DNA of 64,000 bases from Rhizobium etli_C (lineage in GTDB: Bacteria; Pseudomonadota; Alphaproteobacteria; Rhizobiales; Rhizobiaceae), in assembly GCF_014198605.1 (NCBI RefSeq), contig NZ_JACIHU010000003.1. One strand, 5' to 3'. The position numbers and the translations under genes are program-made. The number at the start of each line of letters is the position of its first letter. The stretch's first letter is position 1. Positions 9,103 through 17,722 of this stretch are shown in pieces. The notes beneath the pieces were generated by a model that ran no database searches, had not been told where the DNA came from, and saw nothing but the letters and a program-made list of their open reading frames with translations.

Positions 9103-9600
9103 TTACCCGAGATAATCACGCTTGCCGATCGGCGCACCCTGATTGCGCAGGATGGCGTGGGCGGTCGCGACGTGGAAATAGAAGTTCGGCAGCGCGAAGG
9201 TGGTGACATATTCGTCACCCGGAAGCACGATGCCGCTGCTGCCCGGCAGGGTGATCTGGCGGCCTTCCACGCCTTCCAGCGCTTGCGCCGAAAATGTGGC
9301 GAGATAGGCTTCGGTCTTTGCCAGGCGCTCGCGCAGCTCGTCGAACGTCTTCTCATTGTCTTCGAATTTCGGGGCGTCGGTGCCGGTCAGCCGAGCCAGG
9401 GTGAATTTGGCGCTGTCGCTGGCGCGCTGATACTGGCCGGAAAGCGGCAGCATGTCCGGCGCAAGGCGCGCAGCGACCAATATGGCGGGATCGACATTCG
9501 TTTCCCTCGCAAAGGCTTCGGCCTTGTCGAGATAGGTTTTCAGGCTGGCGAGGCCCCGCTGAAACATCGGAACAGTGAGGCGATAGATCGAAATGGACAT
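9103..9600 (-). CDS. DUF1993 family protein
   Basis: The 165-residue helical protein matches the DUF1993 pattern: SIYRLTVPMFQRGLASLKTYLDKAE at the start, then VAARLAPDMLPLSGQYQRASD and a conserved HVATAHAILRNQG near the end (split here for length; the segments are continuous in the protein). The family is DinB-like and uncharacterised. The ATG at 9600 is preceded by GGAGACAGGA, a good ribosome-binding site. It converges with the upstream hydrolase gene, only 6 bp separating the two stop codons. Confidence 0.85.
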   Translation of the reverse strand: MSISIYRLTVPMFQRGLASLKTYLDKAEAFARETNVDPAILVAARLAPDMLPLSGQYQRASDSAKFTLARLTGTDAPKFEDNEKTFDELRERLAKTEAYLATFSAQALEGVEGRQITLPGSSGIVLPGDEYVTTFALPNFYFHVATAHAILRNQGAPIGKRDYLG

Positions 9601-9794
9601 CTGTCCTGTCTCCAAAATCTTCAAATAATCAGGCCGCAGCGAGACATCGAAGGCGCCTGCGGCGGTCCACCTGTCTTCGACCCGTCATAGATGGAGGCTC
9701 CCTTCGTCTTCCGCAATGTAGCGAATGCAGGTGCCGGGGCATAAGGCCCGTGGCGTTGCGCGCCCGGTCTATATCTCGTCGCCGCTAAATAGGC

Positions 9795-9871
9795 TTGACG
9801 CCGTTCCCAGAAAATGGAATGAATATTCCGAAGAACAAATTTTACGGTTTGTTTGTTCCGTTTTGCGGAAC
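9795..9871 (+). promoter_or_regulatory. Probable promoter with two operator-like inverted repeats ahead of the sugar ABC operon
   Basis: A -35-like TTGACG (9795-9800) is followed by an inverted repeat GGAAT-GAAT-ATTCC (9816-9829) where the -10 element would lie. A second one, GTTCCG-TTTTG-CGGAAC (9855-9871), lies downstream of it. The symmetry and placement suggest a LacI- or RpiR-type repressor site controlling the importer that starts at 9974. The rest of the 373-bp gap (9601-9973) shows only a GC-rich leader and the GGAGG site of the first gene. Confidence 0.4.
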
Positions 9872-9973
9872 GCCGCGGGAGAGGCGGCGCGAGCGAATGG
9901 CGGCTCCAGGGCAAATGCCTGGAGCTCCGGCGTGAGGAGGGTGCAGCCGGGCACCGTTTGTGGAGGAAGTAAA

Positions 9974-10903
9974 ATGAAAAAGCTTATCCTGGGCACTGCG
10001 ATGGCGCTCGTCATGTCGGCGGCCGCTCACGCGGAAACCGTCGGCGTCTCGATGGCGAAGTTCGACGACAACTTTCTGACCGTTCTGCGCAACGGCATGA
10101 CCGATTACGCCAAGACGCTGAGCGGCGTCACCTTGCAGGTCGAAGACGCACAGAACGACGTTTCCAAGCAGCAGAGCCAGATCCAGAATTTCATCGCCTC
10201 CAAGGTCGATGCAATCATCGTCAACCCTGTTGACACCGACGCCACGACGGCGATGTCGAAGCTTGCGGCCGATGCCGGCATTCCGCTGGTTTACGTCAAC
10301 CGTCAGCCGGTCAATGTCGACACGCTGCCGGACAAACAGGCTTTCGTTGCTTCCGACGAGAAGGAATCCGGCACGTTGGAAACCAAGGAAATCTGCCGCA
10401 TTCTCGGTGGCAAGGGCAAAGCCGTCGTCATCATGGGCGAGCTTTCCAACCAGGCTGCGCGCATGCGTACCCAGGACATCCATGACGTCATCAAGACCGA
10501 TGAGTGCAAAGGCATTGAGATCGTCGAAGAGCAGACGGCCAATTGGGACCGCACCCAGGGCGCCGACTTGATGACCAACTGGCTCTCCAGCGGCATCGAG
10601 TTCGACGCTGTCATCTCCAACAATGACGAAATGGCAATCGGCGCTATCCAGGCCCTGAAGGCAGCCGGCAAGGATATGAGCAAGGTCGTCATCGGCGGCG
10701 TCGATGCCACCCAGGACGCTCTGGCCGCCATGCAGGCAGGTGACCTCGACGTCACCGTGTTCCAGGACGCCGCCGGCCAGGGCAAGGGCGCGCTCGATAC
10801 CGCCCTCAAGCTTGCCAAGGGCGAAAAGGTCGAGAAGAAGGTCTACATCCCCTTCCAGCTCGTCACGCCTGAAAACGTCAAGGACTTCGTCGCCAAGAAC
10901 TGA
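9974..10903 (+). CDS. Sugar/inositol-type ABC transporter, periplasmic binding protein
   Basis: The 309-residue protein has a cleavable signal peptide (about 1-20, ending SAAAHA) and the type I periplasmic binding fold of the ribose/inositol class (QNFIASKVDAIIVNPVDTDA; NNDEMAIGAIQALKAAG; IGGVDATQDAL). A GGAGG site precedes the ATG. It is the first gene of a three-gene importer and should deliver ligand to the permease at 12549. The set resembles the S. meliloti inositol/rhizopine importer (IbpA-IatA-IatP), so myo-inositol is a reasonable guess, but ribose-like sugars are not excluded. Confidence 0.85.
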   Translation: MKKLILGTAMALVMSAAAHAETVGVSMAKFDDNFLTVLRNGMTDYAKTLSGVTLQVEDAQNDVSKQQSQIQNFIASKVDAIIVNPVDTDATTAMSKLAADAGIPLVYVNRQPVNVDTLPDKQAFVASDEKESGTLETKEICRILGGKGKAVVIMGELSNQAARMRTQDIHDVIKTDECKGIEIVEEQTANWDRTQGADLMTNWLSSGIEFDAVISNNDEMAIGAIQALKAAGKDMSKVVIGGVDATQDALAAMQAGDLDVTVFQDAAGQGKGALDTALKLAKGEKVEKKVYIPFQLVTPENVKDFVAKN

Positions 10904-10917
10904 GGCGAGTGCCAAGC

Positions 10918-10942
10918 GGGATGCGGGCTATGCCCGCATCCC
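10918..10942 (+). promoter_or_regulatory. Intercistronic hairpin between binding-protein and ATPase genes
   Basis: A perfect 11-bp stem (GGGATGCGGGC / GCCCGCATCCC) with a TAT loop sits between the binding-protein stop codon and the ATPase ribosome-binding site, with no T-tract. Such hairpins typically stabilise the upstream mRNA segment or reduce read-through, so that the binding protein is made in excess over the membrane components. Confidence 0.65.
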
Positions 10943-10972
10943 TTCAGCCTGTCCGTATCCGGAGGAGATGAT

Positions 10973-12514
10973 ATGGCCGTCAGCCCGACAACCATGGCAG
11001 CCGTGCGTGCAAGCGGCGCGGTTCCGAATGCGGAATATCTGTTGAGCGCCGAGGGCGTCCGCAAGGAATTCCCCGGTGTCGTCGCCCTCGACGACGTGCA
11101 GTTCCGGCTGAAGCGCGCCTCCGTGCATGCGCTGATGGGCGAAAACGGCGCCGGCAAATCGACATTGATGAAGATCCTGGCCGGCATCTACACGCCCGAT
11201 AAAGGCGATATCCGCCTGAAAGGCATCGAAATCCAGCTGAAATCTCCGCTGGACGCGCTGGAGAATGGCATTGCCATGATCCATCAGGAACTGAACCTGA
11301 TGCCGTTCATGACGGTCGCCGAAAATATCTGGATCCGCCGGGAACCGAAGAACCGCTTCGGTTTTGTCGATCACGGCGTGATGCATCGCATGACCGAGGA
11401 GCTGTTTGACAGGCTCAATATCGATATCGATCCCGATATCGAGGTCCGCTACCTCTCGGTCGCCAACCGCCAGATGGTCGAGATCGCCAAGGCGGTTTCC
11501 TATAATTCCGACGTGCTGATCATGGACGAGCCGACTTCGGCGCTGACGGAGCGGGAGGTCGAGCATCTTTTCCGCATTATCCGCGACCTCAGGGCGCAGG
11601 GAATCGGCATCGTCTATATCACTCACAAGATGAACGAGCTTTTCGAGATCGCCGACGAGTTTTCGGTGTTCCGCGACGGTCGCTATATCGGCACGCATGC
11701 CTCGACCGAGGTCACCCGCGACGACATCATCCGCATGATGGTCGGGCGCGAGATCACCCAGATGTTCCCCAAGGAAGAGGTGCCGATCGGCGAGGTCATG
11801 CTCTCCGTCAAGGATCTTTGCCTCAAGGGCGTCTTCAAGGACGTCTCCTTCGAGGTAAGGGCCGGCGAGATCCTCGGGGTGGCCGGCCTGGTCGGTTCCG
11901 GGCGGTCGAATGTTGCCGAAACGCTCTTCGGCGTAACGCCGGCAAGCTCCGGCTCGATCGAACTCTACGGCAAGCCGGTGACGATTTCCTCGCCGACCGA
12001 GGCCATCCGCAACCAGATGGCGTTCCTGACCGAGGACCGCAAGGATACCGGCTGCCTGCTGATCCTCGATATTCTCGAGAACATGCAGATCGCCGTTCTG
12101 CAGGACAGATACGTCAAGGGCGGCTTCGTGCAGCAGGGCGCAATCGAGGCGACCTGCGAAGACATGGCAAAGAAGCTGCGGGTGAAGACGCCCAATCTCT
12201 ACGAGCGGGTGGAAAATCTTTCGGGCGGCAATCAACAGAAGGTGCTGATCGGCCGCTGGCTGCTCACCAATCCGCGAATCCTGATCCTCGACGAGCCGAC
12301 GCGCGGCATCGATGTCGGGGCCAAGGCGGAAATTCACCGGCTGGTCACCGAAATGGCGCGAAACGGTGTGGCAGTCATCATGATCTCGTCCGAGATGCCC
12401 GAGGTTCTCGGGATGAGCGACCGCATCATGGTCATGCATGAGGGACGCGTGACCGGTTTCCTCAATCGCGATGAAGCAACGCAGATCAAGGTGATGGAGC
12501 TGGCTGCGCAGTGA
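10973..12514 (+). CDS. Sugar/inositol-type ABC transporter, double ATP-binding subunit
   Basis: The 513-residue protein contains two ABC cassettes in tandem, as in RbsA/MglA/IatA. The first has Walker A GENGAGKST and Walker B VLIMDEPTSAL. The second has a degenerate Walker A (GLVGSGRSN) but a full LSGGNQQKV signature and ILILDEPTRGID. It energises uptake at the cytosolic face with the permease encoded next. The ATG follows a strong GGAGGAG site. Confidence 0.92.
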   Translation: MAVSPTTMAAVRASGAVPNAEYLLSAEGVRKEFPGVVALDDVQFRLKRASVHALMGENGAGKSTLMKILAGIYTPDKGDIRLKGIEIQLKSPLDALENGIAMIHQELNLMPFMTVAENIWIRREPKNRFGFVDHGVMHRMTEELFDRLNIDIDPDIEVRYLSVANRQMVEIAKAVSYNSDVLIMDEPTSALTEREVEHLFRIIRDLRAQGIGIVYITHKMNELFEIADEFSVFRDGRYIGTHASTEVTRDDIIRMMVGREITQMFPKEEVPIGEVMLSVKDLCLKGVFKDVSFEVRAGEILGVAGLVGSGRSNVAETLFGVTPASSGSIELYGKPVTISSPTEAIRNQMAFLTEDRKDTGCLLILDILENMQIAVLQDRYVKGGFVQQGAIEATCEDMAKKLRVKTPNLYERVENLSGGNQQKVLIGRWLLTNPRILILDEPTRGIDVGAKAEIHRLVTEMARNGVAVIMISSEMPEVLGMSDRIMVMHEGRVTGFLNRDEATQIKVMELAAQ

Positions 12515-12548
12515 TGCGCCGTCTGCAATCGCCCAAGGGAGGTTTGAC

Positions 12549-13574
12549 ATGAGTACCAAGGCAGCAGAGGGCGCGGCTCCGCTCGCAACCCGGCAACGGC
12601 GGCGGCGCTTACCGACCGAGCTCAGCATTTTCCTCGTGCTCGTCGGCATCGCACTCATCTATGAAGCGCTCGGCTGGATGTTCATCGGCCAGAGCTTCCT
12701 GATGAATTCGCAGCGCCTGACAATCATGATCCTGCAGGTTTCCGTCATCGGCATCATCGCCGTCGGCGTCACGCAGGTCATCATCACGGGCGGCATCGAT
12801 CTTTCATCCGGCTCGGTGGTCGGCATGACGGCGATGATCGCGACAAGCTTCGCCCAGTCATCCACCTGGGGACGGGCAGTCTTCCCCTCGCTGACCGACC
12901 TGCCGGCTGTCGTGCCGATCATGGTCGGCCTGCTGATCGGGGCGGCTGCGGGTCTGGCGAATGGCGCACTCATCGCCTACACGAAAATCCCGCCCTTCAT
13001 CGCAACGCTCGGCATGTTTGTGTCGGCCCGCGGCGTAGCGAAGTGGTATACCAAGGGACAGCCGGTTTCCGGCATCACCGAACAGTTTCACTTCATCGGC
13101 ACCAAGGCCTGGCCGGTCGTCGTCTTCCTGGTCGTCGCGCTGATCTTCCATATTGCGCTGCGCTACACACGCTACGGAAAGTTCACCTATGCCATCGGCG
13201 CCAACCCGCAGGCGGCGCGCGTCTCCGGCATCAACATCGAGGCGCATCTCGTCAAGGTCTATGTGATCGCCGGATTGCTCGCCGGTCTTGCCGGCATCGT
13301 CACGGCGGCACGCGCGGAAACCGCGCAGGCCAGCATGGGCGTCGGATATGAGCTCGATGCGATTGCCGCAACCGTCATCGGCGGCACCTCGCTGACCGGC
13401 GGCGTCGGCCGCATCACCGGCACCGTCATCGGCACCATCATCCTCGGCGTCATGACATCGGGCTTCACCTTCCTGAGGATCGACGCCTATTACCAGGAGA
13501 TCGTCAAAGGCTTCATCATCGTCGCGGCTGTCGTGATCGACGTCTACAGACAGAAGAAGCGCCGCAAGCACTGA
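12549..13574 (+). CDS. Sugar/inositol-type ABC transporter permease (BPD_transp_2)
   Basis: The 341-residue integral membrane protein has about nine to ten hydrophobic segments and family blocks GGIDLSSGSVVGM, IPPFIATLGMFVSARG, TYAIGANPQAARVSGI and GTSLTGGVGRITGT, all typical of RbsC-like permeases. Its Arg-rich cytosolic N-terminus (RQRRRRLPTEL) precedes the first helix. It completes the three-gene importer and is followed 27 bp later by a terminator. Confidence 0.92.
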   Translation: MSTKAAEGAAPLATRQRRRRLPTELSIFLVLVGIALIYEALGWMFIGQSFLMNSQRLTIMILQVSVIGIIAVGVTQVIITGGIDLSSGSVVGMTAMIATSFAQSSTWGRAVFPSLTDLPAVVPIMVGLLIGAAAGLANGALIAYTKIPPFIATLGMFVSARGVAKWYTKGQPVSGITEQFHFIGTKAWPVVVFLVVALIFHIALRYTRYGKFTYAIGANPQAARVSGINIEAHLVKVYVIAGLLAGLAGIVTAARAETAQASMGVGYELDAIAATVIGGTSLTGGVGRITGTVIGTIILGVMTSGFTFLRIDAYYQEIVKGFIIVAAVVIDVYRQKKRRKH

Positions 13575-13601
13575 TCTCTGCCGGCATCATTCATGATTTT
13601 A

Positions 13602-13624
13602 CGGGGGCTTCGGCCCCCGTTTAC
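13602..13624 (+). terminator. Rho-independent terminator of the sugar ABC operon
   Basis: The stem ACGGGGGC / GCCCCCGT closes a TTCG tetraloop and is followed by a short T run (TTTA). It lies just downstream of the permease stop codon. Confidence 0.75.
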
Positions 13625-13706
13625 GTTTTCGCGGCGATGGCCGATTTTCAAAAAAAGAGATGGCGAATTCCGTCAGCTTTTCTATTCTGGCCACTTCATT
13701 CGCCCG

Positions 13707-13812
13707 CTACAGCGCCGCGCGTCTGAAAAGACGCGCAAAGGACGCTGTAGCACTTTGAATGCTGCATAATTTTATCCTTAAATCGATTCCGATTTAAGGA
13801 ATTAGGCAGTAG
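13707..13812. repeat. RIME-like mosaic repeat with two palindromes
   Basis: This 106-bp element consists of two adjacent palindromes. The first runs from CTACAGCG to CGCTGTAG and contains GCGCGTCT-GAAA-AGACGCGC. The second contains ATCCTTAAATCG-ATT-CCGATTTAAGGA, flanked by TGCATAATTT and ATTAGGCA. The layout matches the Rhizobium-specific intergenic mosaic elements I recall from rhizobial chromosomes. It ends 18 bp before the dipeptidase gene, so it probably forms part of that gene's leader. Confidence 0.75.
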
Positions 13813-13830
13813 GGCAGCGCAGGAAGACAG

Positions 13831-14889
13831 ATGCAATTCGTATTTGACGGTCACAACGACGTTCTCCTTCGACTCTGGACACATTCAAAAGACGGCAGCG
13901 ACCCTATCGCGGAATTTTCGGACGGCACGACGGTCGGCCATATCGATGCACGCCGGGCGAAAGCGGGCGGTCTGTCCGGTGGTCTCTGTGCCATCTACAT
14001 TCCCTCGGGCGATCTCGTCTTCGCCGATCCGGATGCCGACGGCCGTTATGTCACGCCGATGGCCGCCCCGCTTGATCCGCTTCCGTCCCTTGCGATCGCC
14101 ACCGAAATGGCGGCGATCGCGCTGAGGCTCGACCAGGCCGGCGCCTGGCGTCTCTGCCGCACGGTCAAGGACATCCGCGGCGCCATGGCGGAGGATATTT
14201 TCGCCGCCGTCATGCATATGGAAGGCTGCGAGGCGATCGGCGCCGACCTGTCGGCGCTCGATGTGTTCTATGCGGCCGGCCTGCGCTCGCTCGGGCCGGT
14301 CTGGAGCCGGCATAACGTCTTCGGCCATGGTGTGCCCTTCGCCTTCCCGATGTCGCCGGACACCGGGCCGGGTCTCACCGATGCCGGTTTTGCGCTGGTA
14401 CGGGAATGCAATCGCCTCGGCATCCTGCTCGACCTTGCCCATATTACCGAGAAGGGCTTTTGGGACGTGGCGAAGACGACCGACCAGCCGCTGGTCGCCA
14501 GCCACTCCAATGCCCATGCGCTGACCCCGGTCGCGCGCAACCTGACGGACAGGCAGCTCGATGCGATCCGCGAAAGCCGCGGTCTCGTCGGTATCAATTA
14601 TGCTACCGCCATGCTGCGTCCCGACGGCCGCTCGGACAGCGATACACCGATTGCCGACATGATCCGCCACGTCGACCATCTCGTGAACCGCATGGGCATC
14701 GATTGCGTGGCGCTCGGATCGGACTTCGACGGCGCCACGATCCCTGAGGAAATCGGCGATGCATCAGGCAATCAGAAGTTGATTGCCGCTCTCAGGGAGG
14801 TTGGCTATGGTGAGGCGGATCTCACGAAACTTGCCCGTGAAAATTGGCTTCGCATTCTCGCACAAGCCTGGCGGGAGGACTACGCCTAA
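13831..14889 (+). CDS. Membrane-dipeptidase (renal dipeptidase) family zinc hydrolase
   Basis: The 352-residue amidohydrolase-fold protein has the first zinc motif H-x-D at His8/Asp10 (FDGHNDVLLRL), the bridging glutamate at Glu131 (MHMEGCEA) and later histidines in LLDLAHITEKGF and ASHSNAHAL. Such enzymes cleave dipeptides, including those with a C-terminal D-amino acid. No signal peptide or lipid anchor is visible, so it is probably cytosolic. It lies directly ahead of a complete dipeptide-type importer, suggesting that the imported dipeptides are hydrolysed by this enzyme. Confidence 0.9.
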   Translation: MQFVFDGHNDVLLRLWTHSKDGSDPIAEFSDGTTVGHIDARRAKAGGLSGGLCAIYIPSGDLVFADPDADGRYVTPMAAPLDPLPSLAIATEMAAIALRLDQAGAWRLCRTVKDIRGAMAEDIFAAVMHMEGCEAIGADLSALDVFYAAGLRSLGPVWSRHNVFGHGVPFAFPMSPDTGPGLTDAGFALVRECNRLGILLDLAHITEKGFWDVAKTTDQPLVASHSNAHALTPVARNLTDRQLDAIRESRGLVGINYATAMLRPDGRSDSDTPIADMIRHVDHLVNRMGIDCVALGSDFDGATIPEEIGDASGNQKLIAALREVGYGEADLTKLARENWLRILAQAWREDYA

Positions 14890-14917
14890 AGCGCGGCGCG
14901 CCTCTGGACGCGCTAAG
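14886..14917. repeat. Truncated palindromic repeat at the dipeptidase stop codon
   Basis: CTAAAGCGCG here matches the left end of the mosaic element at 44084, and CGCGCTAAG closes an imperfect palindrome. The TAA stop of the dipeptidase gene lies inside the element's CTAAAG end. It looks like a single-palindrome remnant of the same repeat family. Confidence 0.4.
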
Positions 14918-14989
14918 AACGGACAATAGTTTTAATGGGGTACGACCGACAAAACGCTTCGTAATCAATCAAGAACAGGGGAACAGACC

Positions 14990-16633
14990 ATGATGATCAC
15001 CAAGCTCAGCCGCAATTTCCGCCTGCTTTCCGCCGGAGCCGCTCTTTCGCTCCTGATGATGACGGCACCTTCCGCTTTCGCCGAAACGCCCAAAGACACG
15101 CTTGTCGCGGGTTTTGCGTTCGACGACATCATCACCATGGATCCCGGCGAGGCTTTCGAGCTTTCGACCGCCGAAATCACTAGCAACAGTTACAGCCTGC
15201 TCGTCCGTCTCGATCTCGCCGACACATCCAAGGTGAAGGGCGATCTTGCCGAGAGCTGGAGCGTGTCGGATGACGGCCTGACCTATACGTTCAAGCTGAA
15301 ACCAGGCCTCAAATTCGCATCCGGGAATCCTGTTACCGCCGAAGACGTTGCATGGTCGTTCGAGCGGGCCGTCAAGCTCGACAAGAGCCCGGCCTTTATC
15401 CTTACCCAGTTCGGCCTGACCGGCGACAATGTCACCGAAAAAGCCAAGGCGGCCGATGCCAATACCTTCGTCTTCACGGTCGACAAGGCCTACGCGCCGA
15501 GCTTCGTGCTCAACTGCCTGACGGCGACGGTCGCCTCCGTGGTCGACAAGAAGCTCGTGCTCGAGCATGTGAAGGCGGTAACGCCGGATGCCGAGCACAA
15601 ATACGACAATGATTTCGGCAATGAGTGGCTGAAGACCGGTTATGCCGGCTCCGGCGCCTTCAAGCTGCGCGAATGGCGGGCCAACGAAGTCGTCGTGCTG
15701 GAGCGCAACGACAATTATTACGGCGACAAGCCGAAGCTCAATCGCGTCATCTACCGCTTCATGAAGGAAAGCTCGGCCCAGCGGCTGGCGCTCGAAGCCG
15801 GCGATATCGACATCGCCCGCAACCTCGAGCCCGGCGACATCGACGCCGTATCCAAGAACGCCGATCTCGCAACGACAAACGCGCCGAAGGGCACGATCTA
15901 CTACGTCAGCCTGAACAACAAGAACGAGAACCTGAAGAAGCCGGAAGTCCAGCAAGCCTTCAAATATCTGGTCGACTACGATGCGATCGGCGCGACCCTG
16001 ATCAAGGGCATCGGCGAGATTCACCAGACCTTCCTGCCGGAGGGCCAGCTCGGCGCGCTTGATGAAAACCCCTACAAGCTCGACGTTGCCAAGGCGAAGG
16101 AACTGCTGGCCAAGGCCGGCGTCCCGGACGGATTCTCGGTGACGATGGACGTGCGCAACACGCAGCCGGTGACCGGCATTGCCGAATCGATGCAGCAGAC
16201 GCTGGCGCAGGCCGGTGTCAAACTGGAGATCATTCCCGGCGACGGCAAACAGACGCTGACCAAATATCGTGCCCGCACCCACGATATCTATATCGGTCAG
16301 TGGGGTTCGGACTATTTCGACCCAAACTCGAATGCCGATACGTTCACCAGCAATCCCGACAATTCCGATGCCGGCACGGTGAAGACGCTCGCATGGCGCA
16401 ATACCTGGGAGGCGCCGGAGCTCGACAAGCAAGCCAAGGCGGCGCTGCTGGAACGTGACGGTGAGAAGCGTGCGGCCATGTACGAGGACATTCAGAAGAA
16501 GTTCCTCGCCAACAGCCCCTTCGTCATCATCTTCCAGCAGACCGAAGTGGCCGGCTACCGCAAGAATTTGAAGGACTTCAAGCTGGGTCCGAGCTTCGAT
16601 ACCAATTTCGTCGGTCCGATCGCCAAGGAATGA
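14990..16633 (+). CDS. Dipeptide/oligopeptide-type ABC transporter, periplasmic binding protein (family 5)
   Basis: The 547-residue protein has a signal peptide (about 1-31, ending PSAFA) and the family 5 layout: ITMDPGEAFELSTAEITSNSY near the N-terminus, LAESWSVSDDGLTYTFKLKPG, ASGNPVTAEDVAWSFERA and a C-terminal lobe with FVIIFQQTEVAGYRK. It captures peptides or peptide-like ligands in the periplasm. It is the first of five genes for one importer and follows a dipeptidase gene by 100 bp. The ligand cannot be read from sequence; opines or amino-acid conjugates are alternatives. Confidence 0.9.
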   Translation: MMITKLSRNFRLLSAGAALSLLMMTAPSAFAETPKDTLVAGFAFDDIITMDPGEAFELSTAEITSNSYSLLVRLDLADTSKVKGDLAESWSVSDDGLTYTFKLKPGLKFASGNPVTAEDVAWSFERAVKLDKSPAFILTQFGLTGDNVTEKAKAADANTFVFTVDKAYAPSFVLNCLTATVASVVDKKLVLEHVKAVTPDAEHKYDNDFGNEWLKTGYAGSGAFKLREWRANEVVVLERNDNYYGDKPKLNRVIYRFMKESSAQRLALEAGDIDIARNLEPGDIDAVSKNADLATTNAPKGTIYYVSLNNKNENLKKPEVQQAFKYLVDYDAIGATLIKGIGEIHQTFLPEGQLGALDENPYKLDVAKAKELLAKAGVPDGFSVTMDVRNTQPVTGIAESMQQTLAQAGVKLEIIPGDGKQTLTKYRARTHDIYIGQWGSDYFDPNSNADTFTSNPDNSDAGTVKTLAWRNTWEAPELDKQAKAALLERDGEKRAAMYEDIQKKFLANSPFVIIFQQTEVAGYRKNLKDFKLGPSFDTNFVGPIAKE

Positions 16634-16651
16634 TCCGGCAGGATTGGTCGC

Positions 16652-17722
16652 TTGAGCACCCTTGAAACAACACAGGTGGCGGCACGGCCCCGAAAGGGCG
16701 GTGCCAGCACCCTCGCCAAGGCGGTCGGGCGGTTCCTGTTCGCCGCCGTCACCACCTATCTCGGCCTTCTGGCCGTCACCTTCTTCATCGGTCGCGTCGT
16801 GCCGATCGATCCCGTGCTCGCCATCCTCGGCGACCGCGCGCCCACCCATGTCGTCGAGCGTGTGCGCCGGGAAATGGGCTTCAATCTGCCGCTCTATGAG
16901 CAGTTCTACATCTATGTCAAAGGCGTGCTGTCCGGCGATTTCGGCAATTCGGTGCTGACGACCAACCCTGTGATGGTCGATATCCGCCGCGTCATGCCGG
17001 CGACGATCGAACTTGCAACGCTCGGAACGCTGATCGGCGCCTGCGTCGGCGTACCGCTCGGTGTTCTCGCCGCCGTGCGCCGCGGCAGCATCGCCGACCA
17101 GGTGGTGCGCGTCATCGGGCTGATCGGCTACTCGGTGCCGATCTTCTGGCTGGCGCTGATCTCGCTCGTCATCTTCTATGCGCATCTGCGCTGGGTGGCC
17201 TTTCCTGGCCGCATCGACATCGTCTTCGAATATACGTTCACGCCGATCACCGGCTTCTATCTGCTGGACAGCGCCTGGCAGGGGCAGTGGGATGTCTTCT
17301 ATGATGTGTTCCGCCACATCATCCTGCCTGCCTCGCTGCTCGGTTATTTCTCGCTCGCCTATATCAGCCGCATGACCCGCAGCTTCATGCTGAACGAGCT
17401 GTCGCAGGAATATATCGTCGCCGCGCGCGCCAAGGGGCTTTCGGAAACGCGGGTGATCTGGGGCCATGCGCTGCGCAACGCCGCCGTGCCGCTCGTCACC
17501 GTCATCGCGCTTTCCTATGCCGGCCTGCTCGAAGGATCGGTGCTGACCGAGACCGTCTTCTCCTGGCCGGGCATCGGGCTCTACATCACCAATTCGCTGC
17601 AGAATGCCGATATGAACGCCGTGCTCGGCGGCACGATCGTCATCGGCACGGTTTTCATCGGCATCAATCTTCTGTCCGATCTTCTCTACCGGACGCTCGA
17701 CCCGAGGACGCGAAACCGATGA
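16652..17722 (+). CDS. Dipeptide-type ABC transporter permease (DppB-like)
   Basis: The 356-residue membrane protein has one N-terminal helix, a periplasmic loop (RVVPIDPVLAILGDRAP) and five further helices with the EAA-type loop (EYIVAARAKGLSETRVIWGHALRNA) and VLTETVFSWPGIGLY typical of DppB/OppB. The most plausible start is the TTG at 16652, 18 bp after the binding-protein stop, with GGATT upstream. It pairs with the DppC-like subunit, whose start codon overlaps its stop codon. Confidence 0.9.
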   Translation: MSTLETTQVAARPRKGGASTLAKAVGRFLFAAVTTYLGLLAVTFFIGRVVPIDPVLAILGDRAPTHVVERVRREMGFNLPLYEQFYIYVKGVLSGDFGNSVLTTNPVMVDIRRVMPATIELATLGTLIGACVGVPLGVLAAVRRGSIADQVVRVIGLIGYSVPIFWLALISLVIFYAHLRWVAFPGRIDIVFEYTFTPITGFYLLDSAWQGQWDVFYDVFRHIILPASLLGYFSLAYISRMTRSFMLNELSQEYIVAARAKGLSETRVIWGHALRNAAVPLVTVIALSYAGLLEGSVLTETVFSWPGIGLYITNSLQNADMNAVLGGTIVIGTVFIGINLLSDLLYRTLDPRTRNR

